The notes below the pieces were generated by a model that was not told where the DNA came from, did no database searches, and saw only the letters and a program-made list of their open reading frames with translations. The position numbers and the translations under genes are program-made. A DNA stretch of 64,000 nucleotides from Lentzea sp. NBRC 105346 (GTDB taxonomy: Bacteria; Actinomycetota; Actinomycetes; Mycobacteriales; Pseudonocardiaceae): assembly GCF_030269605.1 (NCBI RefSeq), contig NZ_BSTQ01000001.1, forward strand, positions 682,001-746,000, read 5' to 3'. This document shows, one piece after another, positions 17,076 to 25,157 of this stretch (the first letter of the stretch is position 1; each line of letters begins with the position of its first letter).

Positions 17076-18230
17076 TCAGGCGAGCCGGCCCAGCCGCAGC
17101 CGCTGCGGGAAGTCCCCCACCGGCACCCGCGCCACCTCGCGCCCGGTCCGGTAGTCGACCACCGACACGGCGTCCAGATTGGACAGCGTCACGAAGCAGT
17201 GGTTGCCGTCCACGCTCGTCAACGACCAGTACGGCAACGCGCCCACCGGGTAGTGCACGAACGCGTCGGTCGTCAGCGCAGGACGCGACACGATCGCCGT
17301 GTAGTCGTCGATCGTCCCGGCCATGCACAGCTTGTCCCCCGACATCGCCATCCCGTGGTGCGCGGAGTTCTGCGGGTAGTCGTCCTCCTTGAGCTTGCGA
17401 CCGGCCTCGCTGAACGGCATCTGCACCGTCCGGGTGATCCGCCCCGCGACGAGGTCGAACTCGGCGAACCCGTTGAGGTAGGACAGTTGCAGGTACATCG
17501 TCCGCTCGTCCGGCGTGATCACCGCGGGCCGCACGCCGTACTCGAAGTCGTAGGTGCGGACCTGCTGCAACGTCCGGGCGTCCACCACGGTGATCTGCTT
17601 GGCGCCCTTGGCCCAGTTCATCCACTTCGGCAACGACGGCAGGCCGATGCTCATGTTGTAGATCCGCCCGCCGTCCGGCGAATACATGTTCTCGTGCGGG
17701 TAGGACCCGGTCGCGAAGCTCCCCGTCACCCGCCCGGTCGCGGTGTCGATCACCTGGACCTTCTGCGCGGTGATCGCCGAGATGACGAACCTGGTGCCGT
17801 CCGGCGAGAGCGTCGCGTGGTCGGCCTTGAAGCCGTCCAGCCGCACCCGCCACTTCTGCTGCCCGGACGCGACGTCGACCGCGACGGCGTCACCGAGGTT
17901 GCCGCGCGACACGAAGATCGTGCGCCCGTCGGGCGACAGGTGCGCGTCGTCGACGAACTTGTCCCCCACCTCCTTGCGGATCGTCTCGTACGCGGCCCGG
18001 CGGACCGGGTCCATCTCGTCGATGCGCTGCTGCTTGTCCGGGGTCACGTCCAGCGTGCGGATGTTGCCGAACGTCCGGCCGTCGAGGAACGTGACGGTGC
18101 CGGCCGTTGAGTTCCCGACGATCACCACGTCCCGGAGAGCGTCGGCTTGCGACGCGGGCGCGGTGACAGCGGGTACCGAAATCGTGGCCAGGACCGAAAG
18201 CACGGCGAGAAGAGTGCGTGCAGGGTTCAT
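17076..18230 (-). CDS. Secreted YVTN-type beta-propeller protein
   Basis: A 384-residue protein with a Sec signal peptide (about residues 1-31, ending ASQADA) and successive propeller blades marked by phrases such as VVIVGNSTAGTVTFLDGRT, HLSPDGRTIFVSRGN, ATLSPDGTRFVISA and VDYRTGREVARVPVGDFP. It resembles YVTN/quinoprotein amine dehydrogenase beta-chain-like propellers but has no visible cofactor site, so a binding or scaffolding role outside the membrane is likely. The frame opens farther upstream; the ATG at 18230 precedes the signal peptide directly and is preferred. Confidence 0.82.
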   Translation of the reverse strand: MNPARTLLAVLSVLATISVPAVTAPASQADALRDVVIVGNSTAGTVTFLDGRTFGNIRTLDVTPDKQQRIDEMDPVRRAAYETIRKEVGDKFVDDAHLSPDGRTIFVSRGNLGDAVAVDVASGQQKWRVRLDGFKADHATLSPDGTRFVISAITAQKVQVIDTATGRVTGSFATGSYPHENMYSPDGGRIYNMSIGLPSLPKWMNWAKGAKQITVVDARTLQQVRTYDFEYGVRPAVITPDERTMYLQLSYLNGFAEFDLVAGRITRTVQMPFSEAGRKLKEDDYPQNSAHHGMAMSGDKLCMAGTIDDYTAIVSRPALTTDAFVHYPVGALPYWSLTSVDGNHCFVTLSNLDAVSVVDYRTGREVARVPVGDFPQRLRLGRLA

Positions 18231-18320
18231 CGCCTCTCGTCCTTCCATGTCGTCGTTGACAGGCGAATTTCTTTCACGTCTTGGCAGGGTTTGGCGACCG
18301 CGATCCGCAGGAGGGCAGGT

Positions 18321-18336
18321 TTCAGTCAACACTGAA
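18321..18336. promoter_or_regulatory. TTCAGT-N4-ACTGAA perfect inverted repeat
   Basis: TTCAGTCAACACTGAA is a perfect 6-4-6 palindrome between the divergent beta-propeller and thymidine kinase genes. The near-identical element at 13153-13168 suggests a shared regulator. Confidence 0.55.
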
Positions 18337-18448
18337 GTAATAGAGTCAATTGGTACCGCTAGGGTGTCCCGCCGTGGACCCTCTTGCCGCAGACCCCACG
18401 GACGCCCTCTCCTCCGTCCCCGCCGCCGGTTCGCGCCGCGGTCTCGGG

Positions 18449-19081
18449 ATGCCGGGCAGGCTCCGGTACTTCTACGGCCCCATGGACTGCGGAAAGTCCA
18501 CGCTGGCGCTGCAGATCGACCACAACCAGGCCCGCCAGGGCCGTTGCGGTCTGCTGCTGGTGCGCCACGACCGGTCCGGCACGCCGACGATCTCCAGCCG
18601 GATGGGCATCGCCCGCGGCGCCGAGGAGGTCCACGAGGACCTCGACATCCGGCTGCTGGTGCGCTCCCACTGGTCGCGCGGAGTCCGCGTGGACTACCTG
18701 ATCGTCGACGAGGCCCAGTTCCTCTCCCCCGCCCAGGTCGACCAGCTGGCCGAACTGGCGGACGACTCGCAGATCGACGTCTACGCCTTCGGCCTCGCCA
18801 CGGACTTCCGCAGCCACCTGTTCCCCGGTGCCGCACGCCTCTTCGAGCTGGCCGACGAACTGTGCGCCATCCAGGTCGAGGTGCTGTGCTGGTGCGGCCT
18901 GCCCGGCCGGTTCAACTCGCGCATCCACAACGGATCCGTCGTGCGGGCCGGCGACACCGTCCTGGTCGCGGACACCGCGCCCGGCGACGAGGTGCGGTAC
19001 CAGGTGTTGTGCCGCAAGCACTACCGCACCGGCGACCTCGGTCCGGTGGCCGAGGATCAGGGGCAGCTGCGACTGGCCTAG
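18449..19081 (+). CDS. tdk: Thymidine kinase (type II)
   Basis: A 210-residue type-II thymidine kinase that phosphorylates thymidine to dTMP in salvage. The P-loop is GPMDCGKS (residues 10-17; the DCGK form is common in actinobacteria), the general base lies in IVDEAQFLS, the structural zinc ligands are CWC and CRKH, and the lasso contains GLPGRFNSRIHNG. The frame is open from TTG 18350 and GTG 18374, which would add 25-33 residues of low-complexity sequence; the ATG at 18449 gives the normal family N-terminus, but the true start is uncertain. A palindromic operator candidate lies upstream. Confidence 0.9.
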   Translation: MPGRLRYFYGPMDCGKSTLALQIDHNQARQGRCGLLLVRHDRSGTPTISSRMGIARGAEEVHEDLDIRLLVRSHWSRGVRVDYLIVDEAQFLSPAQVDQLAELADDSQIDVYAFGLATDFRSHLFPGAARLFELADELCAIQVEVLCWCGLPGRFNSRIHNGSVVRAGDTVLVADTAPGDEVRYQVLCRKHYRTGDLGPVAEDQGQLRLA

Positions 19082-19154
19082 TCGCCCGATTTCCGCACCC
19101 GCACGGATTCGCCGCTCGTATTCCCATTGGAATGTCATACAAATGACGGCGAAT

Positions 19155-19191
19155 CGGAATCTGCCATTCCTTTCACGAATGGCGGATTCCG
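19155..19191. terminator. Stem-loop after thymidine kinase
   Basis: Arms 19155-19169 and 19177-19191 pair over 15 bp with one G-T wobble around a 7-base loop. There is no T tract. It could be an intrinsic-like terminator for tdk or a leader structure for the NACHT gene that starts 67 bp later. Confidence 0.45.
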
Positions 19192-19257
19192 CCGGTGAGT
19201 TAAGCTGTCGGCAGTCGTCGGGGTCACACGCGGTTCGATGCGAGGCGAGGTACGTCG

Positions 19258-21924
19258 ATGCGGCGACTGTCCCTGGCGGTCCTGGCGACCGTCCTGGTGG
19301 CGCAAGTTGTCATTCCCCTCGCCGTTAACGTCGCGTCGGACACCCGGCCGGACTGGCTCACGCCCTTCACGCCTCTCGCACTGCCCCTGGCGTGCATTCT
19401 CGCGGTCGCACTCGCGCTCATCGCCGGAGACACCATCAAACTAATCCCCGGCGCGGGCCCGGTGTGGCGTGACGCACGGGGAATGGACCGCGCCATTACC
19501 CAGCTCGCCGCGGCGGTGCACCGGGAATGGACCCACGAATCGGCCGCGCGGCTGTTGCACCGTTTGACGCCACTTCCCGTGCGGTGGTCGGCCACCGGTC
19601 GACCGGTCGCGGCCACGCCGGACCGGGTGCTCGGCAGAAACGCCATCGGCGGCCGGCCGCTGCGGCTCAAACTGCGCGGTGACGTGTCCCAGATCGTCAC
19701 CCTGTTCACCGCATTGCCGCATCGTCAGCTGGTGATTCTCGGCGAGCCCGGTGCGGGCAAGACGGTCCTGGCGATTCTGCTCACCCTCGGTCTGCTCGAC
19801 CGTCGCCGTGGGCGGCGTGACCCGGTGCCGTTGCTGCTGCCGGTGGCGTCCTGGAACCCGCGGACCGAGCACCTGCGGGCCTGGATCGCCAGGCGGCTGC
19901 GGGAGGACTACCGCGACCTGGCGAACATCGGGGCCTACGGCCGTGACGCCGCCCTGCGACTGGTCGAGGACGGGCACGTGCTCCCGATCCTCGACGGGCT
20001 CGACGAGATGCCCGCCGCCCTGCGCCAGTCGGCGATCGACGCGATCGACCAGGCGGTGGCGGGCGGCAAGCCCCTCGTAGTGACCTGCCGCAGCCGCGAG
20101 TACGAGGAGGCGGTCATCGACGGTGGGCACTTCCTGGCGACCGCGGCGGTCATCGAGCTCGAAGCCGTGCCGGTCCCGGACGCCATCGAGTACCTGTCCA
20201 CGAGCCTGCCCACGGTCGACCGGCGCTGGGCACCGGTCTTCACGCACCTGCGGGCCAACCCGCGGTGCCCACTGGCCGAGACCCTGTCGACACCACTCAT
20301 GATCTCGCTCGTCTGCATCGCCTACGACAGGCGATCCACCGATCCCGCGGAACTGCTGAACCGAAACCGCTTTCCCAGCCGGGCCGCCATTGAAAGCCAC
20401 CTGCTCGACGTTTTCCTGTCGATCAGCTACAGCCGTTTTCCCGCGCCCCCGTCCTCCTTCGCGTCCCGCGCGGTTCCGTCCCCGTACGGAATCGAGCAGG
20501 CCCAGATCACGCTGACGTTCCTCGCCCGTCACATGCACCGGCTGCAGACCCGGTATCTGGTCTGGTGGGAGCTGCACAGCATCTACCCCGAACTGGCGGT
20601 CCGGTTATTCGGAGGACTGGCCGCGGGCCTGCTGACATGGGCACTCATCGCGTCGCAGGGCGTGTTGTCCGTTCTCTTGGCCGCCATCGTGACGCTCATC
20701 GTCTTCCTGATGGGTCCCCCGGACTCTCCGAACCAGGTCGCTTTGCACGGGTGGACCGGCCAGGGAGATCTTCGGAGCCGGGCCGCCATGTGGGTCGTCG
20801 GTGGCCTGACCGCGGCGACCACGCTGATGCTCTTCTTCGGGTACACCGCTCAAGGCAGACTGCTCGCCCTGGTCGCGGTGTCCGCCGGACTGAGCCTGGG
20901 ACTGATGACCCTGCTGAACGCGGCGGCCGACGTGATCCGGTCGCCCGATCCCGGACACGTCCTCGCCCGTGACCGCACCGCCGCGATCATCCAGGCGGCG
21001 CTGACCGAACTCGTCGCGGGAGTCAGCTTCGCTGTGACGAACTCGATCATCGGCGCCTTCCCGTCGTCCTGGACGTGGCAGGCGGGCTTCGTCCTCGCGT
21101 CGACCATCAGCGTTCCGCAGGCATTCCGCTCGGCATGGCCGTGGTTCCTGATGTGCAACGCCTGGCTGGCGCTGCGCCGCGGGTTGCCCTGGAACCTCAT
21201 GCGCTTCCTCGACGACGCGCACCGGCTCGGCGTGGTCCGCCAGGCCGGCGCCTTCTACCAGTTCCGGCACGCCCATCTGCAGGACCACCTCGCCGGCGGG
21301 GTCCGGCTCGTCATGGAACTGGTGCCCGCGGCGCTGCAGACCCCCGAGCTGGCCTACAGCTTCGACATCCGCACCACCATCAAGGTCATCCACGACAGGT
21401 CCGTCGCCGGACGAAGGACCCCCAGGGCGGTGCCGGTCCGCCGGGACCTCTTCGGACGCATGACGGATCCGGCCCGCCGGGCGCTGGTGCTGGCGGCGGA
21501 GCGCGCTCGTTCCATGCACAGCGACCAGGTCGATGCCGAGCACATCCTGCTCGGCATCCTCCAGGAGGGAACCGGAACGGCGGCCACCGCCTTGTCCAGA
21601 CTCGGCATCTCCGCCGAGCAGTTCGGCGGCCTCCGGTCCAACGGCGTTCCGGACGAGAGCCCGTCCATCCCGTTCACCGCGGGATCGCGAGCGGCCATCA
21701 TCGGCGCTCTCCGCGAGGCTCTTCTGCGGGGCGACGAGTGGATCGGAACTCCGCATCTCCTGCTCGGTGTGCTTCGCGATCCGCACGGCGGCGCGGCTCA
21801 GGTGATCGCCGGACTCGACATCACCCGCGACCGGATTCTCGGCCAGTTGCGCGCCGAGTGGGCCGGGGAGCGAACTCCCACGGCTGCCGCGGCGGCGGAA
21901 GCGCGCGGTGAGCCGCTCAAGTGA
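19258..21924 (+). CDS. Membrane NACHT NTPase with C-terminal Clp-N domain
   Basis: An 888-residue protein. Two N-terminal membrane segments (about residues 5-24 and 41-60) precede a NACHT-type STAND NTPase with Walker A GEPGAGKT (162-169) and Walker B VLPILDGLDEM (242-252). Several further hydrophobic segments follow (about 440-640). Residues from about 731 to the end form a Clp R (Clp-N) domain of two repeats: RALVLAAERARSMHSDQVDAEHILLGILQEG and WIGTPHLLLGVLRDPHGGA. Clp-N domains bind substrates or adaptors of ClpA/ClpC chaperones. The fusion to a membrane NACHT switch is unusual and suggests a sensor that recruits proteolysis or recognises unfolded proteins at the membrane; this is inference. 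GAGG seven bases upstream supports the ATG. There is an in-frame TTA codon at 20605-20607. It is the first of three consecutive STAND genes. Confidence 0.85.
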   Translation: MRRLSLAVLATVLVAQVVIPLAVNVASDTRPDWLTPFTPLALPLACILAVALALIAGDTIKLIPGAGPVWRDARGMDRAITQLAAAVHREWTHESAARLLHRLTPLPVRWSATGRPVAATPDRVLGRNAIGGRPLRLKLRGDVSQIVTLFTALPHRQLVILGEPGAGKTVLAILLTLGLLDRRRGRRDPVPLLLPVASWNPRTEHLRAWIARRLREDYRDLANIGAYGRDAALRLVEDGHVLPILDGLDEMPAALRQSAIDAIDQAVAGGKPLVVTCRSREYEEAVIDGGHFLATAAVIELEAVPVPDAIEYLSTSLPTVDRRWAPVFTHLRANPRCPLAETLSTPLMISLVCIAYDRRSTDPAELLNRNRFPSRAAIESHLLDVFLSISYSRFPAPPSSFASRAVPSPYGIEQAQITLTFLARHMHRLQTRYLVWWELHSIYPELAVRLFGGLAAGLLTWALIASQGVLSVLLAAIVTLIVFLMGPPDSPNQVALHGWTGQGDLRSRAAMWVVGGLTAATTLMLFFGYTAQGRLLALVAVSAGLSLGLMTLLNAAADVIRSPDPGHVLARDRTAAIIQAALTELVAGVSFAVTNSIIGAFPSSWTWQAGFVLASTISVPQAFRSAWPWFLMCNAWLALRRGLPWNLMRFLDDAHRLGVVRQAGAFYQFRHAHLQDHLAGGVRLVMELVPAALQTPELAYSFDIRTTIKVIHDRSVAGRRTPRAVPVRRDLFGRMTDPARRALVLAAERARSMHSDQVDAEHILLGILQEGTGTAATALSRLGISAEQFGGLRSNGVPDESPSIPFTAGSRAAIIGALREALLRGDEWIGTPHLLLGVLRDPHGGAAQVIAGLDITRDRILGQLRAEWAGERTPTAAAAAEARGEPLK

Positions 21925-22021
21925 GCCTCTGAGCCCATAGACGACGATCAGCACGATCGCTCAGGACCGCACCCGTGCGGAATTTCTTCCCCACCCAAAC
22001 GGAATCCGCCAGACTGTGCCG

Positions 22022-25000
22022 ATGGCCGGCGACACCGAAGGAGTGCACCTTGATCTGGGCGGCCAGGTCGTGGGGCACTCGCTGCAGGCCGGCACGATCA
22101 ACGGCTCCGTCTATCTCGGACATCCTCCGCCTCCCCCGCCTGACGACGGCGTGCTCATCGCCGTCGCCGACGGCGAGCAAAGCGTGGCGCGCCAACTGAT
22201 CGGGCCGTTGCGGGCACGCGGCCACAAGGTGTCCGAGACGATGCTCACCCTCGACCAGACCGGCGTGGCGACCGCGGTCCGGGCGCTCGAGTCCGGCGCA
22301 CTGCTCGTCGTGTGCGCGACCGTCCGGGCGATCGGCACCCGGTGGACGCGCGAGATCATCGACGGCGGCGACCGCGACCGGATCTTCGTCGTCCAGCTCG
22401 AGGCGGACGCCGACGTCACGCACTTCGCCGAGCGGGTGCTCGTGGCCGAAGCGGTCGAGCACCTCGTCGACGCCGTCACCGCCCAGTTCCCGCCGGATGG
22501 CGTCGTGCAGCCGGGTGATGACGACGAGCGCCCGCTGCTCGAACGTCCGACCGACTGCGGCACCTTCGACTTCCACGCGGTGGAACGGTTCCGGAACGAT
22601 CTGCGCGACGACGTGGCCGACGGTTATCCGAACACCCTGTCGCCGTGGGACTTCCTCGAGCGGGCCGGACTGTGGGCCGACGGCAGGCTCACCGGCACCG
22701 GCGCCCTGCTGTTCTCCACGCGGCGACCGGCCCGGCTCGCGGCCTCGGTGATCTGCACGCGGTACGAGGGCACCGACAAGTCGTCGGTCCGGGACACGAA
22801 GACCTTCGAGGACTGCCTGCCGGACCAGATCCGCAAGGCCCGGCGGTTCGTCGCCGACCTGGTGCGCGTCGGCGAGCTCCCCGACGCCGACCAGGCGCAG
22901 TCGAAGGCCGTCTACGCCTACCCGATGGTCGCCGTCCGCGAGATCATCGCGAACGCGCTGGTGCACCGCGACTACGGCGACACCACGGCCTGCGTGCACG
23001 TGCGGCTGTTCTCCGACCGGCTGGAGGTGAGCAGTCCCGGCGAGTGGCTCGGCCGGACCTTCCCCGATGGCGGTGAGCGCAGCTTCGCCGAACTGCAGGG
23101 CCAGTCGAAGAAGCGGAACCTCCAGCTGGCCCGGGTCCTGGCGTGGATCAAGCTCGTGGAGGGCGAGGGCAGCGGCATTCCCACCGCGGTGCAGGACTGC
23201 GCCGACCAGAACTGTCCTCCGCCAACAGTCACCCAGGAACAGGGTTTCGTGGTCGTCACCTTGTACCCCAAGCCCGAACCGGCCATCGCACGCCACGAAC
23301 ACATCCGGCCGGCGGCACTGCCGCGCGGCACGCCCCTGTTCATCGGACGCGAAACCGAGCTGACGAGCCTGTCCGCCGAGGGCCCGGTTCTGTTCGTGGT
23401 GCACGGGATGGGCGGTGTCGGCAAGACCGAGCTGGTCACCTTCTGGGCCCGGCAGGTCAAGGACCGGTTCCCCGACGGGCAGCTGTACGTGAACCTGAGC
23501 GGATACGGCCCTGGCGAGCCGACACCGCCCGCAGAAGTCCTCACCGGATTCCTCAGCGTTCTCGGCGTGTCACCTCAGGCGATTCCGGCGACCGTGGAGG
23601 CGCAGGCAGCGTTGTTCCGCAGCATGCTTGCCAGGCAAAGACTGCTGGTCGTCCTGGACAACGCGTCACATGTCGACCAGGTCCGCCCGCTGCTGCCCGG
23701 CGACGGCGACTCCGTCGTCGTGGTCACCAGCCGCCATCGGATGCAGGGCCTGGTCGGGGCGCATTCGATCGAGGTGGGGCCGCTCTCTGCCGTCGAGTCG
23801 CACCAACTGTTCACCGGGCTGTTAGGCGACAGCCGCGTCTCCGCCGAGCGGGACGCCGCCGGGCGCCTGGTTGTGCGATCGGCGAGCCTGCCGCTTGCGT
23901 TGCGGATCATCGCCTCCCTGGCGAGTACCACCGAATCGCTAGCAGCCCTCGACGACGAGCTGCGCGAAAGACGGAACCGCCTCGACGTCCTCGATCTCGG
24001 TGACGACGCGACGAGCATCGAAAGGATCTTCTCCTGGTCCTATCGGTCCCTCGAGCCGGGTGCGGCCCTGGCGTTCCGGACGTTGGCGCTGCATCCCGGA
24101 CCGCACGCCGACATGCCCGCCATCGCCGCGATGCTCGACCTGCCGGAAACGATCGCCCGCTCGCTCGTTCGCGAACTGGCCAGGGCGCACATGCTCCAGG
24201 AACCCGCACCTGGCCGGTACTGGTTCCACGACCTGCTGCGCGACTACGCCGAGCGAAAAGCCCGTGAGGACGGGACACCGGACGGCGCCGAGCGGCGCAT
24301 GCTCGCCCACTACTTGACGCGCACCGACGAACCCGCCACGGTCCTCAACATGATCAACCATGCGGCCGCCAACGCCTTCTCCGAGCTCACGTGGCGGCTG
24401 GCCTGGAAGATCGCTCCGGTCCTCGACAAACGCGGGCTCTGGCGGGACTGGATCACGAGCCACCAGACCGCGCTCACCTCCGCCGAGCGGGCCGGCGACG
24501 CGGAGGTGCAGGCGCGCACGCATGACGGGCTGGGCACGGCGTACAGCCGATACGGCCAGTACACGGAGGCACTGCAGCACCACGGCCAAGCTCTCGAGCT
24601 GTCGAAGCGGAACGCCCACCACGGCGGCGAAGCGCGGGCACACCTGGCGATCAGCGAGATCAACGAGCGCAAGGGCCGCTACACCGAGGCGCTCACCCAC
24701 GCGCAGCAGGCGTGGGAGTTGTACCGCATGACCGGCAACACCAGCGGGGAGGCTCGCGCGCTGAACCTCCTGGGGTGGTGGCATACCCGCCTGGACCGGC
24801 ACGATCAGGCACGGACCTACTGCGAGCAGGCGCTCGAGCTGTTCCAGGCGGCCTCCGACCGGGAGGGCGAGGCCGCCGCGTTGCACCGTCTCGGCTACAT
24901 CCACCACCACCTCGGTGATTACGCTGGAGCAGCCATGAGCTACCTGCGTGCTCTCGACCTGTGGCACGTGTTGGGCGACCGCCACAACGAGGCCATCACC

Positions 25001-25156
25001 CGTGCCCACCTCGGCAACACGCAGCACGCGATTGGTGATCACACGACGGCCATCGACCTGTGGGCGAAGGCGTTGGACGTGCTGAGCGAGTTCGACGACC
25101 CCGACGCGGAGACGTTGCGCGCCAAGCTCCACCTCGGCCGGACCGCGGTGATGTGA
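22022..25156 (+). CDS. TIR-like - GHKL ATPase (RecG-C-like) - NB-ARC - TPR STAND protein
   Basis: A 1,044-residue multidomain protein. Residues 8-35 hold a short motif (GGQVVGHSLQAGTINGSVYL) like those at the N-termini of actinobacterial NLRs. About residues 42-155 look TIR-like: VLIAVADGEQSVARQLIGPLRARGHKV, then a GTRWTREI segment with Glu111 where TIR NADases have the catalytic Glu. Residues about 175-415 match the region after AlbA_2 plus an HATPase_c_4 domain (REIIANALVHRDY N-box, DRLEVSSPGEW). An NB-ARC NTPase follows (HGMGGVGKT near 467) and then TPRs from about residue 760. The ATG at 22022 or the GTG at 22016 may be the start. A TTA codon lies at 23822-23824. Such architectures are typical of bacterial NLR-like defence or cell-death switches; activity is inferred only. 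Confidence 0.8.
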   Translation: MAGDTEGVHLDLGGQVVGHSLQAGTINGSVYLGHPPPPPPDDGVLIAVADGEQSVARQLIGPLRARGHKVSETMLTLDQTGVATAVRALESGALLVVCATVRAIGTRWTREIIDGGDRDRIFVVQLEADADVTHFAERVLVAEAVEHLVDAVTAQFPPDGVVQPGDDDERPLLERPTDCGTFDFHAVERFRNDLRDDVADGYPNTLSPWDFLERAGLWADGRLTGTGALLFSTRRPARLAASVICTRYEGTDKSSVRDTKTFEDCLPDQIRKARRFVADLVRVGELPDADQAQSKAVYAYPMVAVREIIANALVHRDYGDTTACVHVRLFSDRLEVSSPGEWLGRTFPDGGERSFAELQGQSKKRNLQLARVLAWIKLVEGEGSGIPTAVQDCADQNCPPPTVTQEQGFVVVTLYPKPEPAIARHEHIRPAALPRGTPLFIGRETELTSLSAEGPVLFVVHGMGGVGKTELVTFWARQVKDRFPDGQLYVNLSGYGPGEPTPPAEVLTGFLSVLGVSPQAIPATVEAQAALFRSMLARQRLLVVLDNASHVDQVRPLLPGDGDSVVVVTSRHRMQGLVGAHSIEVGPLSAVESHQLFTGLLGDSRVSAERDAAGRLVVRSASLPLALRIIASLASTTESLAALDDELRERRNRLDVLDLGDDATSIERIFSWSYRSLEPGAALAFRTLALHPGPHADMPAIAAMLDLPETIARSLVRELARAHMLQEPAPGRYWFHDLLRDYAERKAREDGTPDGAERRMLAHYLTRTDEPATVLNMINHAAANAFSELTWRLAWKIAPVLDKRGLWRDWITSHQTALTSAERAGDAEVQARTHDGLGTAYSRYGQYTEALQHHGQALELSKRNAHHGGEARAHLAISEINERKGRYTEALTHAQQAWELYRMTGNTSGEARALNLLGWWHTRLDRHDQARTYCEQALELFQAASDREGEAAALHRLGYIHHHLGDYAGAAMSYLRALDLWHVLGDRHNEAITRAHLGNTQHAIGDHTTAIDLWAKALDVLSEFDDPDAETLRAKLHLGRTAVM

Positions 25157-25157
25157 C

